Shown: one piece after another, positions 28,850 to 37,595 of the stretch
Position numbering within the stretch: the first letter of the stretch is position 1
How the letters are laid out: each line of letters starts with the position of its first letter
NCBI GenBank assembly: GCA_003693705.1
Contig: RBZT01000498.1
Span: 1-37,595, forward strand
Reading direction: 5' to 3'
DNA length: 37,595 nt
Source of the DNA: Polymyxa betae
Lineage: Eukaryota; Endomyxa; Phytomyxea; Plasmodiophorida; Plasmodiophoridae
The notes under the pieces: generated by a model
Told to the model about the DNA's origin: nothing
The model's input: only the letters and a program-made list of their open reading frames with translations
Database searches by the model: none
Program-made: the position numbers and the translations under genes

Positions 28850-29140
28850 CAGGAGACATCAAGCACTCCAGTGCAGATGGAAAACTCCGACACGCACTTC
28901 CTCTCCACTGGAAGAACAGTGCTGGCTGGGCAGCAGCCACTGTACATGTGAACTCCGCCACGGAGTTTCTAGGTATATGAAGCAGGCCATAATTGAGTAT
29001 CTATAAAACGCTGACTTCCTTATATAATACATTCATTCTGTTATTGATTTTGTTTAGCTCACATCGTTCTGAATCGTAGCCGCTTCCCGGAGAGAGAAAC
29101 GCAACAGGTTAACAGCCGAAGGGCGCCCAATCCCGAAGAC
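28850..29140 (+). mobile_element. Copia-type LTR/leader with TATA box
   Basis: The segment precedes a copia gag. It has AACTCCGCCACGGAGTT (a 7-bp inverted repeat) at 28950-28966, a TATA box (CTATAAAACG) at 29001-29010 and ATTCATTCTGTTATTGATTTT at 29030-29050. It shares these blocks in order with the LTR-like segments at 1537-1740 and, inverted, at 37131-37250. The LTR probably starts near TGTACATG (28941) and ends before the gag ATG; no partner LTR is present to fix the edges. Confidence 0.5.
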
Positions 29141-29704
29141 ATGAAAGAAGTCCTAGCGTCAACCCCAAAATATAGTGGAAGTGAAGACGAAGAGCCCACA
29201 CTATGGCAAGATAAAGTTCACGTACACCTCTCTACCAAAAGCTTGGAGGACTTCACTACCACAACACCATAAGATAAACCCGACCAAAAGAAACAAGACA
29301 TGAAGGCCAAAACGATTGTTTGCATGTGCCTAGCAGACTTAATCCTCAGCTCAGTGATCAAACTACCTTCAACCAAAGATGTGTGGACCTATATCAATGA
29401 TTCTTTCCGCAAGAAATCTCGGAGCACAAGGACCCGGTTGATTGGCGATTTTTGGGACACCAGGAAAGACGATCATTCTATCGCAAGCTTTGTCTCTACC
29501 GTCCAAGCGAAGGCTGCTAAACTGAAGGCAATCGGCAAAGAATGAACAGACGACGATCTGATGGACAAAATTATATCTGGGTTACCTCCTGAATACGATG
29601 CGCTCATTCTCTCACTCGACAACGTCAGCCCTGAACCCAATCTCCAAAAGACCATTGCTTCGCTCATAAACTTTGAACGGAATCTCATTTCTTCCGCCGG
29701 CTGA
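29141..29704 (+). pseudogene. gag: Ty1/copia gag, two in-frame stops
   Basis: The ATG at 29141 opens 187 codons in one frame, broken only by TAA (29270) and TGA (29543). It reads LASTPKYSGSEDEEPTLWQD, a helical block KAKTIVCMCLADLILSSVIK, PSTKDVWTYINDSF, LIGDFWDTRKDDHSIASFVS, DKIISGLPPEYDALILSL and TIASLINFERNLISS, the typical order of the copia gag (UBN2-like) domain. No zinc knuckle, protease, integrase or RT follows, so only the 5' part of the element is left. It forms the particle shell in intact elements. Confidence 0.85.
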
Positions 29705-29917
29705 AACGTGGCTGCTCTTCCTCCGGCTGAAACCAGGTTGCGCTTCCGCCGGGTTTGATGCTTGCGAAGTCATGCGACTGAACGGTCGGGGTTTTCTTCA
29801 TGATATACATACATGGATGACATTTAATAAAACTAGGTCATGACAATGATAAAAACTAGTCTTAACGCAGCAAAAACGTAATCCGCATCAATCGACCAAC
29901 ACCTGTATCTTCTTATC
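29705..29917. other. Spacer with short GC-rich repeat
   Basis: CTTCCGCCGGCTGAAAC, CTTCCTCCGGCTGAAAC and CTTCCGCCGGGTTTG recur at ~30-bp spacing across 29690-29760. The rest is AT-richer and shows no gene. The 5' end of the MULE element should be in here, but I see no inverted partner. Confidence 0.4.
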
Positions 29918-30603
29918 ATGCCAGGCTCTGAACAGCGCTCCCGATCACGACAGATGCCCGTTAGCGACGACGCTCGCGATCGCGCTCTGTTTATTACCAG
30001 CGACGTCATCGCTCTAGCCATCATAGTCGATCGTATGCTCTAGATCGTTCAAGGCGCTCGCTCCATCAATCTCGTTCACGAGGCTCGCCCCGTCGTTCTC
30101 CTTCCCAGCGATTATCGCCTCCCTGTTCCCGTCCTCGGCGTTTATCGCCTTCTTCTTCTCGTTCTCGGCGTTTATCGCCTTCTCGCTCTCGCTCTCGGCG
30201 TTTATCGTCTTCTTGTTCTCGTTCTCGGGGTTTATCGCCTTCTCGCTCTCGTTCTCGGCGTTTACCGCCTTCTTGTCCTCGCTCTCGTCGTTTATCGCCT
30301 AATCGTTCTCGTTCTCGGCGCCCGTCGCCTCGCTCTCGTTCACCGCGCCCGTCGCCTCGCTCTCGTTCACCGCGCTCGGAGATGGGCAGCGGCGCTCATT
30401 CAGGTCCTATTACATCAACAACTGTACGATACGTATTTATCCTGTCTATTCATCACGATTTTAACCTTGGCTATGTATTAGGAAAAACGAATGATTATGA
30501 TTCTGCGGTAATGCCGTTTCCTGATGGAAAATTTACGACTTTCCAAGAATCACACAAACAGCAACGCGTTTTGCTTTATATTTCGTATTCAGCCTTTCGT
30601 TAG
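29918..30603 (+). pseudogene. Arg/Ser-repeat N-terminal region of the MULE gene
   Basis: An ATG at 29918 (MPGSEQRSRSRQMPVS) leads, after a one-base frame change near 29960, into RRSRSRSVYYQRRHRSSHH and then tandem RSRRLSPS units to about 30375. It continues in the same frame (EMGSGAHSGPITSTTVRYVF) to a TAG at 30601-30603. RS repeats are known from splicing factors as phosphorylated protein-protein interaction regions; on a transposase their role is unknown. The frame changes before the catalytic part, so the fusion is inferred from order and strand. It could instead be a captured host fragment. Confidence 0.55.
30090..30375 (+). repeat. 30-bp tandem repeat encoding RS dipeptides
   Basis: About eight units of CTCGGCGTTTATCGCCTTCT plus a variable CGCTCTCGTT-type end, with the last units drifting to CGCCCGTCGCCTCGCTCTCGTTCAC. 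The period of 30 keeps frame. Confidence 0.9.
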
Positions 30604-32260
30604 ACTGTAAAAACTTTACCAGTAGTCAGTTTGCCAAAGTATTTGGGGCAGACGTACCATATATCGTGAAGTCAAGAGGCGAGGATTCTTCTATTGTGGA
30701 CAATGCGGTCGTCCAGGTTCAGACCCTGGCCGGTTCCGGCTGCACTTTGGGTTTAATGACGAAGACCGCTGTTATCATATCAAGAGGGAGCTCCCTTGTC
30801 AAAAGCATAATCATACTCTCAAGAGGAATGAAGAGCGACCGTCTTTGCGAATGCTTATAGATCAGCAGGGCCATTTTTCTGCCGACGAAATCCAGTAAGC
30901 AATGGAATTAGGAGCTAGCCTTATTCCTGTAGCGAAAGCTCGCGAGATGATGAGACTCAAAGTCCCATCTCGTGATTACAGTGGCCCTCTTCTTGCGAGG
31001 CTTCTTCATAAGGGCCTAAACGCTGAGTTTGGAGATGACCCGGAATGTATTCTGAAGCTAAAAACTCTCGGAGGCCAGTATCTTCGCGAAGGAGGTGTTT
31101 ACGATTTCAAAGTCGCACACGATTTGAGAGTCACTGACGTCGTAATCGCGAAACCGTCAATGGTAGATAATATATCACTATATGGGGATTTTATTATCCA
31201 GGACGGTACGCATGGGTGTAATGCCTATGCGATGGTGCTGATTATAAATACTCTTGTTGATTGCCTTGGACATTCTATCTTGTCGAGCTACTCGTTGTTT
31301 AGATCTGAGCATTCCGATCACATTCGCTGGGAGCTGAAAGCCCTCAAGCTTGATAGGGAAGATGCCACATTAATGACGGATGACGGTCCTGCTTTCAACA
31401 TTGTTGCTGAAGAATTGAAAATGTAACATCTTCTTTGTGTGCATCACTTTCAAGCTGAAGCAATGAGGGCTCAAACAGGGTTCAATAAGGCGATGATTCA
31501 TGATTTCTGCACAGATTCTGCTCTAGATGAGCATTTCGAAATATGCAAGGCGCAATACTCGTTTTATGATCAGGCGATGAGTTTATTAGATCGGTTAGCA
31601 AATAAGAAAGAGAAAGTTTGCGCCACCCTGGCTGGAAAAACATTTTCAGCAGGGTCAGTATCAACTCAACGGGCTGAAGGAATTCATTCAATTGTAAAAA
31701 ATCGAGGAGAGAACAAAAAGGAGCTGAAACGAATGAATCTTCACCAGCTTGCGCTTCAGCTTGACGCCATAATTTCTCTTCGAGAGCAAGAAGCGCTGAA
31801 AACTATTGTAAAGTAAATAGTGAACAATACGAAATGGAGCGACTTCGTGCAAACCAAGATACAAACCGAGCATAATCACCAGAGCGATTCCGTTTCGAAC
31901 CGAGATAATGAGCTTTCACCAGTATTCTCCATTCACCGGTTTTCAAAAGACTCTGATCAAGTTTGTGAAGTGATTGTAAATTCTGATGACAATCTGGTCA
32001 GCTCCTGCTCTTGTACTTGCACGTTCTTTTGTTCGAATAGACTCCCATGCCGCCATATTTCCCATGTTTTGTCTCAACATTTCAACAGAAGCCCTTTCGA
32101 TGTCGGCTTCCTTCCTGATCGATGGAGACTTGATCGCCACCCTCTTTACCAGATGGCATGCCGTCGCCTAGGTCTCAGTGCACCGGACCGCGCAAAGCCA
32201 GCTTGTATCTGCCACAGTATGCACATTTCTGCCAATTCCGTGAAATATATGCGCATTTAA
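30604..32260 (+). pseudogene. MULE (Mutator-like) transposase with SWIM zinc finger; three in-frame TAA
   Basis: From about 30680 one frame runs to 32260, broken only by TAA at 30896, 31424 and 31814. The N-terminal zinc-binding cluster is YCGQCG..DRCYHIK..PCQKHNH (FLYWCH/FAR1-like spacing). The MULE DDE core is DFIIQDGTHGCNAYAMV (Asp), ATLMTDDGPAF (Asp), LLCVHHFQAEA (C..H) and STQRAEGIHSIVKNRG (Glu). A SWIM finger follows at about 32012-32056 (SCTCTFFCSNRLPCRHI, C-x-C..C-x-H), as in many MULEs. An earlier frame change near 30640-30690 separates it from the RS region. Without suppression the protein is cut into pieces. Terminal inverted repeats were not found. Confidence 0.88.
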
Positions 32261-32399
32261 TATCGAGTCTGCATTTTCCTGCTTTAAACAAAGAGAGCGC
32301 GCAGATTGTTGTAAGATGGAACCGCAAAAAAATGCGAACTCAAATTTCTGTGCAAATTTCTGCAAATGCTATAGCAGCATCTTTACCAAGTATGATACC

Positions 32400-34400
32400 A
32401 GAGCTTATTGGGTTTACTTTTCCTATTCCAAATCTATTGTCATTGTGATCGCGCTAATGCTGGTGTTAGTGGGCGGTGGCGATGTTGAAAAAGATGGCAG
32501 TTCTCACTCTATCTGCTCCCAATTTCCCCAATTTTCGGGGGCGGCTTTGTTCCGTCTATCAATTATCTTTATTTGATTTCACTACTTCCAATTCTACCAA
32601 AACAGTCTTTTGGCATTTGCTCTTTCTTTGAATGTTTCTAAATATGCCGATGATATCACTATCTTTGTTATGCGATATCGAACGTCGCACAACCTACTCA
32701 GTAGTCTGCAGCGTCTGTTTTTACTGTTTAAAACAGTTTTCGGACATCGTGCGCTTGCTATAGGTGTGTTAAATAGGCTATTGATGACCATGGGGACGAA
32801 TGCGGTCGGTATTCTCTCTATTTATTAACTTTTCAGGGGCGGTCTGCCCAATTATATATTTGGAAATTATTCTGGCTTTATTTTATTGCTACAAATTTTC
32901 ACCTTTACTGAAACAGGGTAATCGCATTTACTCTTTGTTTAGATTATTATTCTAATTTTGCCGAAGCTATTACATTGAGATCGATTTTCACAGAACGTCA
33001 CCGAGTCTACTCAGTATCCTTTCAGCCTTCGTGTTTCCTGCTGCAAGTGCTGTCTGACATTGTGCTATTGCTAGGTGTGCTAAAAGGAGTGTCGGTGGCG
33101 ATGGGGACGACGATGGTCTGCATTCTCTCCTTTTCCTCTCTTTTCTTAAACTTCTCAGGGGCGCTCTGCCCATTTTGGAAATTCTTTTGCTATATTTCAA
33201 TGCTCTTCAAACATACAAGGTTTAAGGCAAGCTAGTTTGTATTCGTTCATCTATTTGTTCTACGATGTTTGCTGATGCTATCAGCCTATCAATCTTTATT
33301 GGGTTTTCTTCGAAAGGTCGCCGATTCGTTTCATTCTCTTTCAACATTTCTCTTCCTCTTGCAAAAGTTCGCTGACATCGTGTTGATGCTATAGATGTGT
33401 CAGTCAGGGTGGACAGCTGGCGATGATGATGAAGATGGTCCATTATATCTCTCTCTTTTTCAATTTTCGGGGGCGGCTCTGCCCAATTTTAAAACTTTCT
33501 TGCTTTATTTCAATGTTTATTATTTAATGTTTATAATATTCGAATCATAAATGTTTCTTTCTTTACTGGTTCCTTTAGTTTTACGGTTTTTGCCAGAGCT
33601 ATGATCACTCTTTTGGCTTTATGGGGTTTTCATCAAACGTCGCCGATTCATCTCATTTCTTTTTCAGCATTTCTTCTTTTTCTTTCAAAAGTTCGCCAGC
33701 ATCGTGCTGTTGCTATAGATGTGTCAATCGGTGTGGACGCTGGCGATGTTGATGAAGATGGTCGATTCTATCTCTCACTTCTCACTTTTTCGGGGGCGGC
33801 TCTGCCCAATTTTGAAATTTTCTTGCTGTATTTCAATGTTTATTATTTAATGTTTTAATATTCGAATCATAAATGTTTCTTTCGTTAATGGTTCCATCAG
33901 TTTTACGATTTTTGCCTATGCTAGGATCACTCTTTGGCCCTATGGGGTTTTCATCAAACGTCGCCGATTCATCTCATTTCTTTTTCAGCATTTCTTCTTT
34001 TTCTTTCAAAAGTTCGCTAACATCGTGCTGGTGCTATAGATGTGTCAATCGGTGTGGACGCTGGCGATGTTGATGAAGATGGTCGATTCTATCTCTCACT
34101 TCTCACTTTCTCGGGGGCGGCTCTGCCCAATTTTGAAATTTTCTTGCTTTATTTCAATGTTTATTATTTAGTGTTTACAATATTCGAATCATAAGTGCTT
34201 TTTTCGCAAATGGTTCCATCAGTTTTACGATTTTTGCCGAAGCTGTCACTATTTTGGCTATATTGGGTTTTCCTCGAACGTCGCCGATTCAAGTGATTTC
34301 TTCTTTCACTTTCGAAGGCTTGCTCATCGTGTTCGTGTGTTAATCGGGGTGGACGTCTTCGGTGGTAATGCAGATGTTGTATTATTTAGCTACTTAAATT
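32400..34400. repeat. Tandem array of six ~300-323-bp units
   Basis: The anchor GGGCGGCTCTGCCCAATTTT and variants begin at 32539, 32837, 33158, 33471, 33794 and 34115, giving periods of 298, 321, 313, 323 and 321. Each unit also has TTCGCTGACATCGTG-type, GTGTCAATCGGTGTGGACG-type, GATGATGAAGATGG-type and AATGTTTATTATTTAATG blocks. The fifth and sixth units are closest in sequence; identity falls toward the left, and the right edge decays at about 34380. Short ORFs recur at equivalent places in the unit and carry no domain. It starts about 140 bp after the MULE stop. Confidence 0.92.
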
Positions 34401-34492
34401 TATTAATAAACGCTAATGGACACTTTCTAAACAACAATAAACTTCATTTTTATTTCCGACATCATAGCTGACTCTAAATTAACGATTACACA

Positions 34493-36196
34493 TCATTCTG
34501 ACTCTTCCAATCTTGACATTCTAATGGCGAAGTAGCCTTTAACTTTGTTTAACTTACCCAGCATGATATTATCAGGCTCAACTGAATCAATCGAGACCCA
34601 TCCCGACCAGATATTTTTTTCGGATGTTGGCATCTCTTCGATTAATGGCAGATTTGTTTCGATGTCAGTAGTGAAAGCAGCTCCTGGACCTTGTAGAGAC
34701 CTGTACCAGTCAACAAAAGCAAAATCGATGGGCTGATCACCATTATTCACCACCAGCTTTGTAAACCATTTTGCTGCTGCGAACCAATGCGAGAACTTGG
34801 ACGTGGCAGATTTCGCTATCTTGACTTGAAGCATATGGTTGCTTGTTTTAAGCCCTTTGCTTCTTTCGAAATCTCGCGACCTAAAAAGCTTACCTCCGTG
34901 AATATTTCTTTTCAGAAATACAAATTGACCTAAGACATGGCTGAATACAAAACGAAACAAGAGTGGTCGGAATCACCTTGCAACGCGTTAATCAACGATA
35001 AATCGAAGTTCTCGCATTTTAAGAACTGCATAAGCGCTGTGTGATGCTGCTGGAAGTAAGCAATAGGATGTTTTAACAAGCTGGCTTTCGAAGCCGGTTT
35101 GGGAAGTTTCTCATTAAACTTTTCGACTGCACTCTTGTACAGTGTGTCCTTTTGGAATAGTTCTTCATGCAATCGCCCTAAAGTATCAGTCAGACCTGAG
35201 CGTTTTCTAGTTGAATGTCTTGATTCACCAATCTGTAAATCAGCAATTTTCAAGCGAATCTGCTCTGATTCATTGACATCTGTAAATCCGTCTGCGACAA
35301 GATCTTCCGATTGTCCAAAGGTTCAGGCTCTCAATTGGCTGCTGGTGAAACGCTCGTGGTATTGATATCTATATTCAGGTCATAGTAAGATGGATGATTG
35401 CACATATCACACAAGATGTTACCGGAAACCAGTTATGACAACCTGTTCTGAGTAATTTCCCATGATGTTCACAGATTGCCCGCGCGAAGCATGATTCATA
35501 GACTTGATAGGTCTCATGAGTCGCTCAGACCAAAAGTTCCATGATCTTCCTACGAAAGGACCCAGATCTTTGGGAATATGGCCAACAACATGCAACATAT
35601 AGTGGACAGGTAAAGACATGCACATGGAAGGAAGCCGCTACATTTCAGATTTATACACCACTTTGAAAGTTTCGTCGGTATTACCTCTTCCAGAATAGTC
35701 AAGGCCTCAGTTATTTTTAGTTGAATTGTCTCTAATTGCGAGCGCTTCAGAGTTGTGCTCATACAACTCGATATCGCATCAAAGAATGAATACAAATCCT
35801 TTTGGAAGGGTTTGGCGTCCTTTGATTCCGAAATAAGCCCCTGGTGAGATATTTAAATAAACCATGCACCAATACGTGGTACTGTGGGTTCTTAATTAAC
35901 ATCGTGGACTTGATATAAGGATTGAAGAGCTCAGGGCATCCTCTGATCACGTGTCACAATACCAATTTAATAAACATAGAATCAAAACACCGTTCACCTT
36001 GGGGGGCTCTTAAACTCACCAATCGGTTTGAAATTTCAACACGACTTCCTTTTCTTAACGCCCATGGCAGCTCGGCGTGATGATCCCAAACGACTTCAAG
36101 ACGCCCCATTGACTTTTCACACTCACGAGCGTTTGTGCTGAATGCTAAACCAGAGCCGAGAGGCTCACAGTCCAAGACCTCGACTAACTTTTTCAC
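34493..36196 (-). pseudogene. DUF4218/TNP2-like (CACTA-type) transposase, C-terminal half, frame-broken
   Basis: Minus strand, in order: ELPWALRKGSRVEISNRL near 36060; CPELFNPYIKSTMLIKNPQ and YHVLVHGLFKYL near 35930; GLISESKDAKPFQKDLYSFF and ISSCMSTTLKRSQLETI near 35780; EALTILEEVIPTKLSK; then LPVHYMLHVVGHIPKDLGPF and WNFWSERLMRPIK near 35600. This last is the DUF4218 signature of proteins next to or fused with tnp2 transposases of EnSpm/CACTA elements. After 35250 come HPIAYFQQHHTALMQFLKC and, to the stop at 34493, KTSNHMLQVKIAKSATSKFS, WFTKLVVNNGDQ and FAFVDWYRSLQG. A poly(A)-type AATAAAAA lies at about 34447-34454 on this strand. At least five frame changes. Catalytic Asp/Glu residues not identified. 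Confidence 0.6.
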
Positions 36197-37130
36197 TGCG
36201 TTCTGGTAAAATAATTACTTTAATGCAATGTAAAATAGCGTTGCTCTTCGAATTACCCCAAAGTGATGCATGAAGTCTTATTTAAACTGACGGCTAGGAT
36301 CCCATCCTGAACGTAATGTTTTCGTGAGCGAATCAATCAAGTAGAAACCAGATTTCTTATAAGGATGATTCTGGTCACTAGTCCTATCATAGAGCTTTAG
36401 AGCAGTTGACTTTGCACTCTTACTATTTTTCTTCATCCTCTTCTGCGCTCACACGTTGCTTTCATACTCTTCGGAAAGTTGTCCTAAAATGAAATTCAAA
36501 AAAACACTTTGTGAAAAGAATGAGACGACCTGCCGCTACAATATCTTGTTTTGAGAGTAGTTTTGGGGTTGGCAAAGACGATACGCATGGTGAGGGAGAG
36601 AGCTTCTTTCGTAATGGATGCTTGATTGGAAGAAATTTGGATGATCCCAGCCGAGTGGTTCTTCCGAAGATTCTCACTTCTTGAAGAGAGCAAATACACG
36701 CTCAATTGATGCTGGACGATCCGGCTTTTTTCGATGATTTAGCAAAAGCAGGAAGGTCAGCCATGCGGCTGATCAAAACTGTCTTCACCTGTGCATGTAA
36801 GAAAAGGCCAATTGCTCTAACGACTGATGAAAATATGTACGTACATTGATCACTGAGTTTGAGGATGAATCGAAAATATCCAGGCCGTGTTTGTTGATCA
36901 TGCTGAATTCATATGCAATTAACCCAAAAAAAGCCTGTGTCGAAAAGTATGACGATGAAGTCAACAGAATTGCAGAAGGTTTGCATCGCACATCAGCAGG
37001 CAATGTCAAATAAGAAAACATGTGCGGCCAAATCGAGATCAATGACGAATGTAGCAGATCTACGGGTTCAGATCTTCGTGATTTGGGGCTAAATGAATTC
37101 TGTATTCCAGCTCCCATTTCCAGTCCGGTT
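36197..37130 (-). pseudogene. Upstream part of the same element, weakly coding
   Basis: Minus-strand frames at 36785-37117 (DLLHSSLISIWPHMFSYLTL; INKHGLDIFDSSSNSVINVR; YFHQSLEQLAFSYMHR) and 36462-36705 (IIQISSNQASITKEALSLTM) have protein-like composition on the strand and in the order expected for the N-terminal half of the DUF4218-type gene. No tnp2 catalytic motif could be recognised. The 36200-36460 stretch holds no frame I can support. Confidence 0.35.
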
Positions 37131-37250
37131 ATTCCGTCACGGAGTCCATTTGAGTCCGTGGCGGAGTCGTCCTGAATATAGGGCCGTTTCTATACATAAT
37201 AAAATAAGTCTTTTTCTGGAAATATTCTGCAAATATTGACACACTCCCCT
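37131..37250 (-). mobile_element. Copia-type LTR start, reverse orientation
   Basis: On the minus strand a purine run GAAGAGGGGAG is followed by TGTGTCAATATTTGCAG (LTR start at about 37240), then GACTCCGCCACGGACTC and CTCCGTGACGG. The purine run plus TGTG.. is the usual 3' polypurine tract/LTR junction of copia elements. The CTCCGCCACGG block is shared with the LTR-like segments at 28950 and 1640. Confidence 0.5.
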
Positions 37251-37595
37251 CTTCGAAAAACTCGTCTGGCTCTTGCATCGTTCTTATACAGTACCAAAGT
37301 TTCACAGTTAGGGTTTAGGGTTTTAGGGTTTCGTCAATGTCTGTTTTCATTCATGTCTTCGATCATCTAGTCTTCAGCCTTCCGTCCTCTGGTCGTCTGT
37401 CTACTGTCATCAGTCATCTGTCTTCGATCTACAGTCATCGGTCTTCTGCCATCTGTTTTCGAGCTAGCCTTCATCATCTTTCTTCGTTCTCTATATAAAG
37501 AAATAATTTTTTTATAACAATTGGTCAATCTTCAATTTTTTCTGGACCTCATCTTTTTATCCATTCTTTACTTGTCTACATAAATAATCCGCATT
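37251..37595 (-). repeat. Copia-like 3' internal region: TTTAGGG-like repeats and CATC/CTTC tract
   Basis: TTAGGGTTTAGGGTTTTAGGG at 37308-37328 is three telomere-type repeats (plus strand), followed to about 37480 by degenerate GTCATC, GTCTTC and CATC words. The inverse of this order is at 1261-1536. Only three repeats are present with unique sequence beyond, so this is not a chromosome end. Confidence 0.6.

Noticed and set aside
29833-30024. Minus-strand ORF antisense to the RS region
   Set aside because: Arg/Ser composition mirrors the plus-strand RS repeats.
30896-31816. Reassigned TAA codon in this genome
   Set aside because: The intact Harbinger Myb/SANT gene and the transposase read-through frame both end at TAA, and other decayed genes contain TGA and TAA alike.
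32400-34073. Phe/Leu-rich short ORFs
   Set aside because: They recur at equivalent positions of the ~320-bp tandem unit and show no domain; not signal peptides or membrane proteins.
37308-37328. Chromosome end (telomere)
   Set aside because: Only three imperfect TTTAGGG-type repeats with complex sequence on both sides; a matching short motif occurs near 1477.
1-37595. tRNA, rRNA or riboswitch genes
   Set aside because: I looked for tRNA-like B-box words and rRNA core segments and saw none convincing; a covariance-model scan would settle it.

Overview
This is a eukaryotic window made almost entirely of transposable elements, most of them decayed and several inserted into one another. I find no tRNA, rRNA, CRISPR array, bacterial operon or clearly host-type gene. 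Two Myb/SANT-like genes and one transposase can be read across short GT..AG introns (38-59 nt, branch-like CTAAT/CTGA motifs), so the nuclear genome splices small spliceosomal introns. The mix of chromodomain Ty3/gypsy, Ty1/copia, PIF/Harbinger, MULE, hAT, IS630/mariner-like and DUF4218-type elements, plus TTTAGGG-like telomere-type repeats, suits a TE-rich protist (oomycete/other stramenopile, rhizarian or alga) or an early fungus. The sequence alone does not settle which.

Layout, left to right. 1-2.1 kb: an unrecognised minus-strand ORF, a GATGA-rich tract ending in a copia-like polypurine tract and LTR, and a minus-strand copia integrase fragment. 2.2-8.25 kb: one nearly full-length but frame-broken Ty3/gypsy chromovirus (gag, zinc knuckle, protease, RT, RNase H, integrase, chromodomain). 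It is split between RT and RNase H by a ~1.04 kb foldback element with ~200-bp inverted arms and a 10-bp target duplication (MULE-type MITE). 8.5-9.45 kb: IS630/Tc1-mariner-like transposase. 9.44-11.2 kb: unrecognised minus-strand coding remnants. 11.2-16.4 kb: a region bracketed by four GGTATATA..TATATACC palindromes, with a ~2 kb compound CATC satellite and a decayed minus-strand gene combining a YqaJ-like nuclease, a SAP motif and a piggyBac-like C-terminus. 16.5-17.7 kb: Ty1/copia pol. 18.1-19.3 kb: hAT remnant, minus strand. 20.2-24 kb: a second, T-rich Ty3/gypsy element whose RNase H is split by a 544-bp solo LTR with a 5-bp target duplication. 24.3-25.16 kb: Myb/SANT gene of a damaged PIF/Harbinger element. 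25.238-28.107 kb: a structurally complete PIF/Harbinger transposon (14-bp perfect terminal inverted repeats, TAA duplication, convergent transposase and Myb/SANT genes) inside a minus-strand hAT gene (remainder 28.11-28.84 kb). 28.85-29.7 kb: copia LTR and gag. 29.9-32.26 kb: MULE transposase with an Arg/Ser-repeat N-terminus and a SWIM zinc finger. 32.4-34.4 kb: six tandem copies of a ~320-bp repeat. 34.5-37.1 kb: minus-strand DUF4218/CACTA-like transposase. 37.13-37.5 kb: a copia LTR and 3' internal region in reverse orientation.

The only genes that look close to functional are the two of the Harbinger element at 25.2-28.1 kb. There the DDE transposase would cut and join the ends and the Myb/SANT partner would be expected to bind them. 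Of everything here, the YqaJ/SAP/piggyBac-like gene with its flanking palindromes and the RS-repeat MULE look least like textbook elements.
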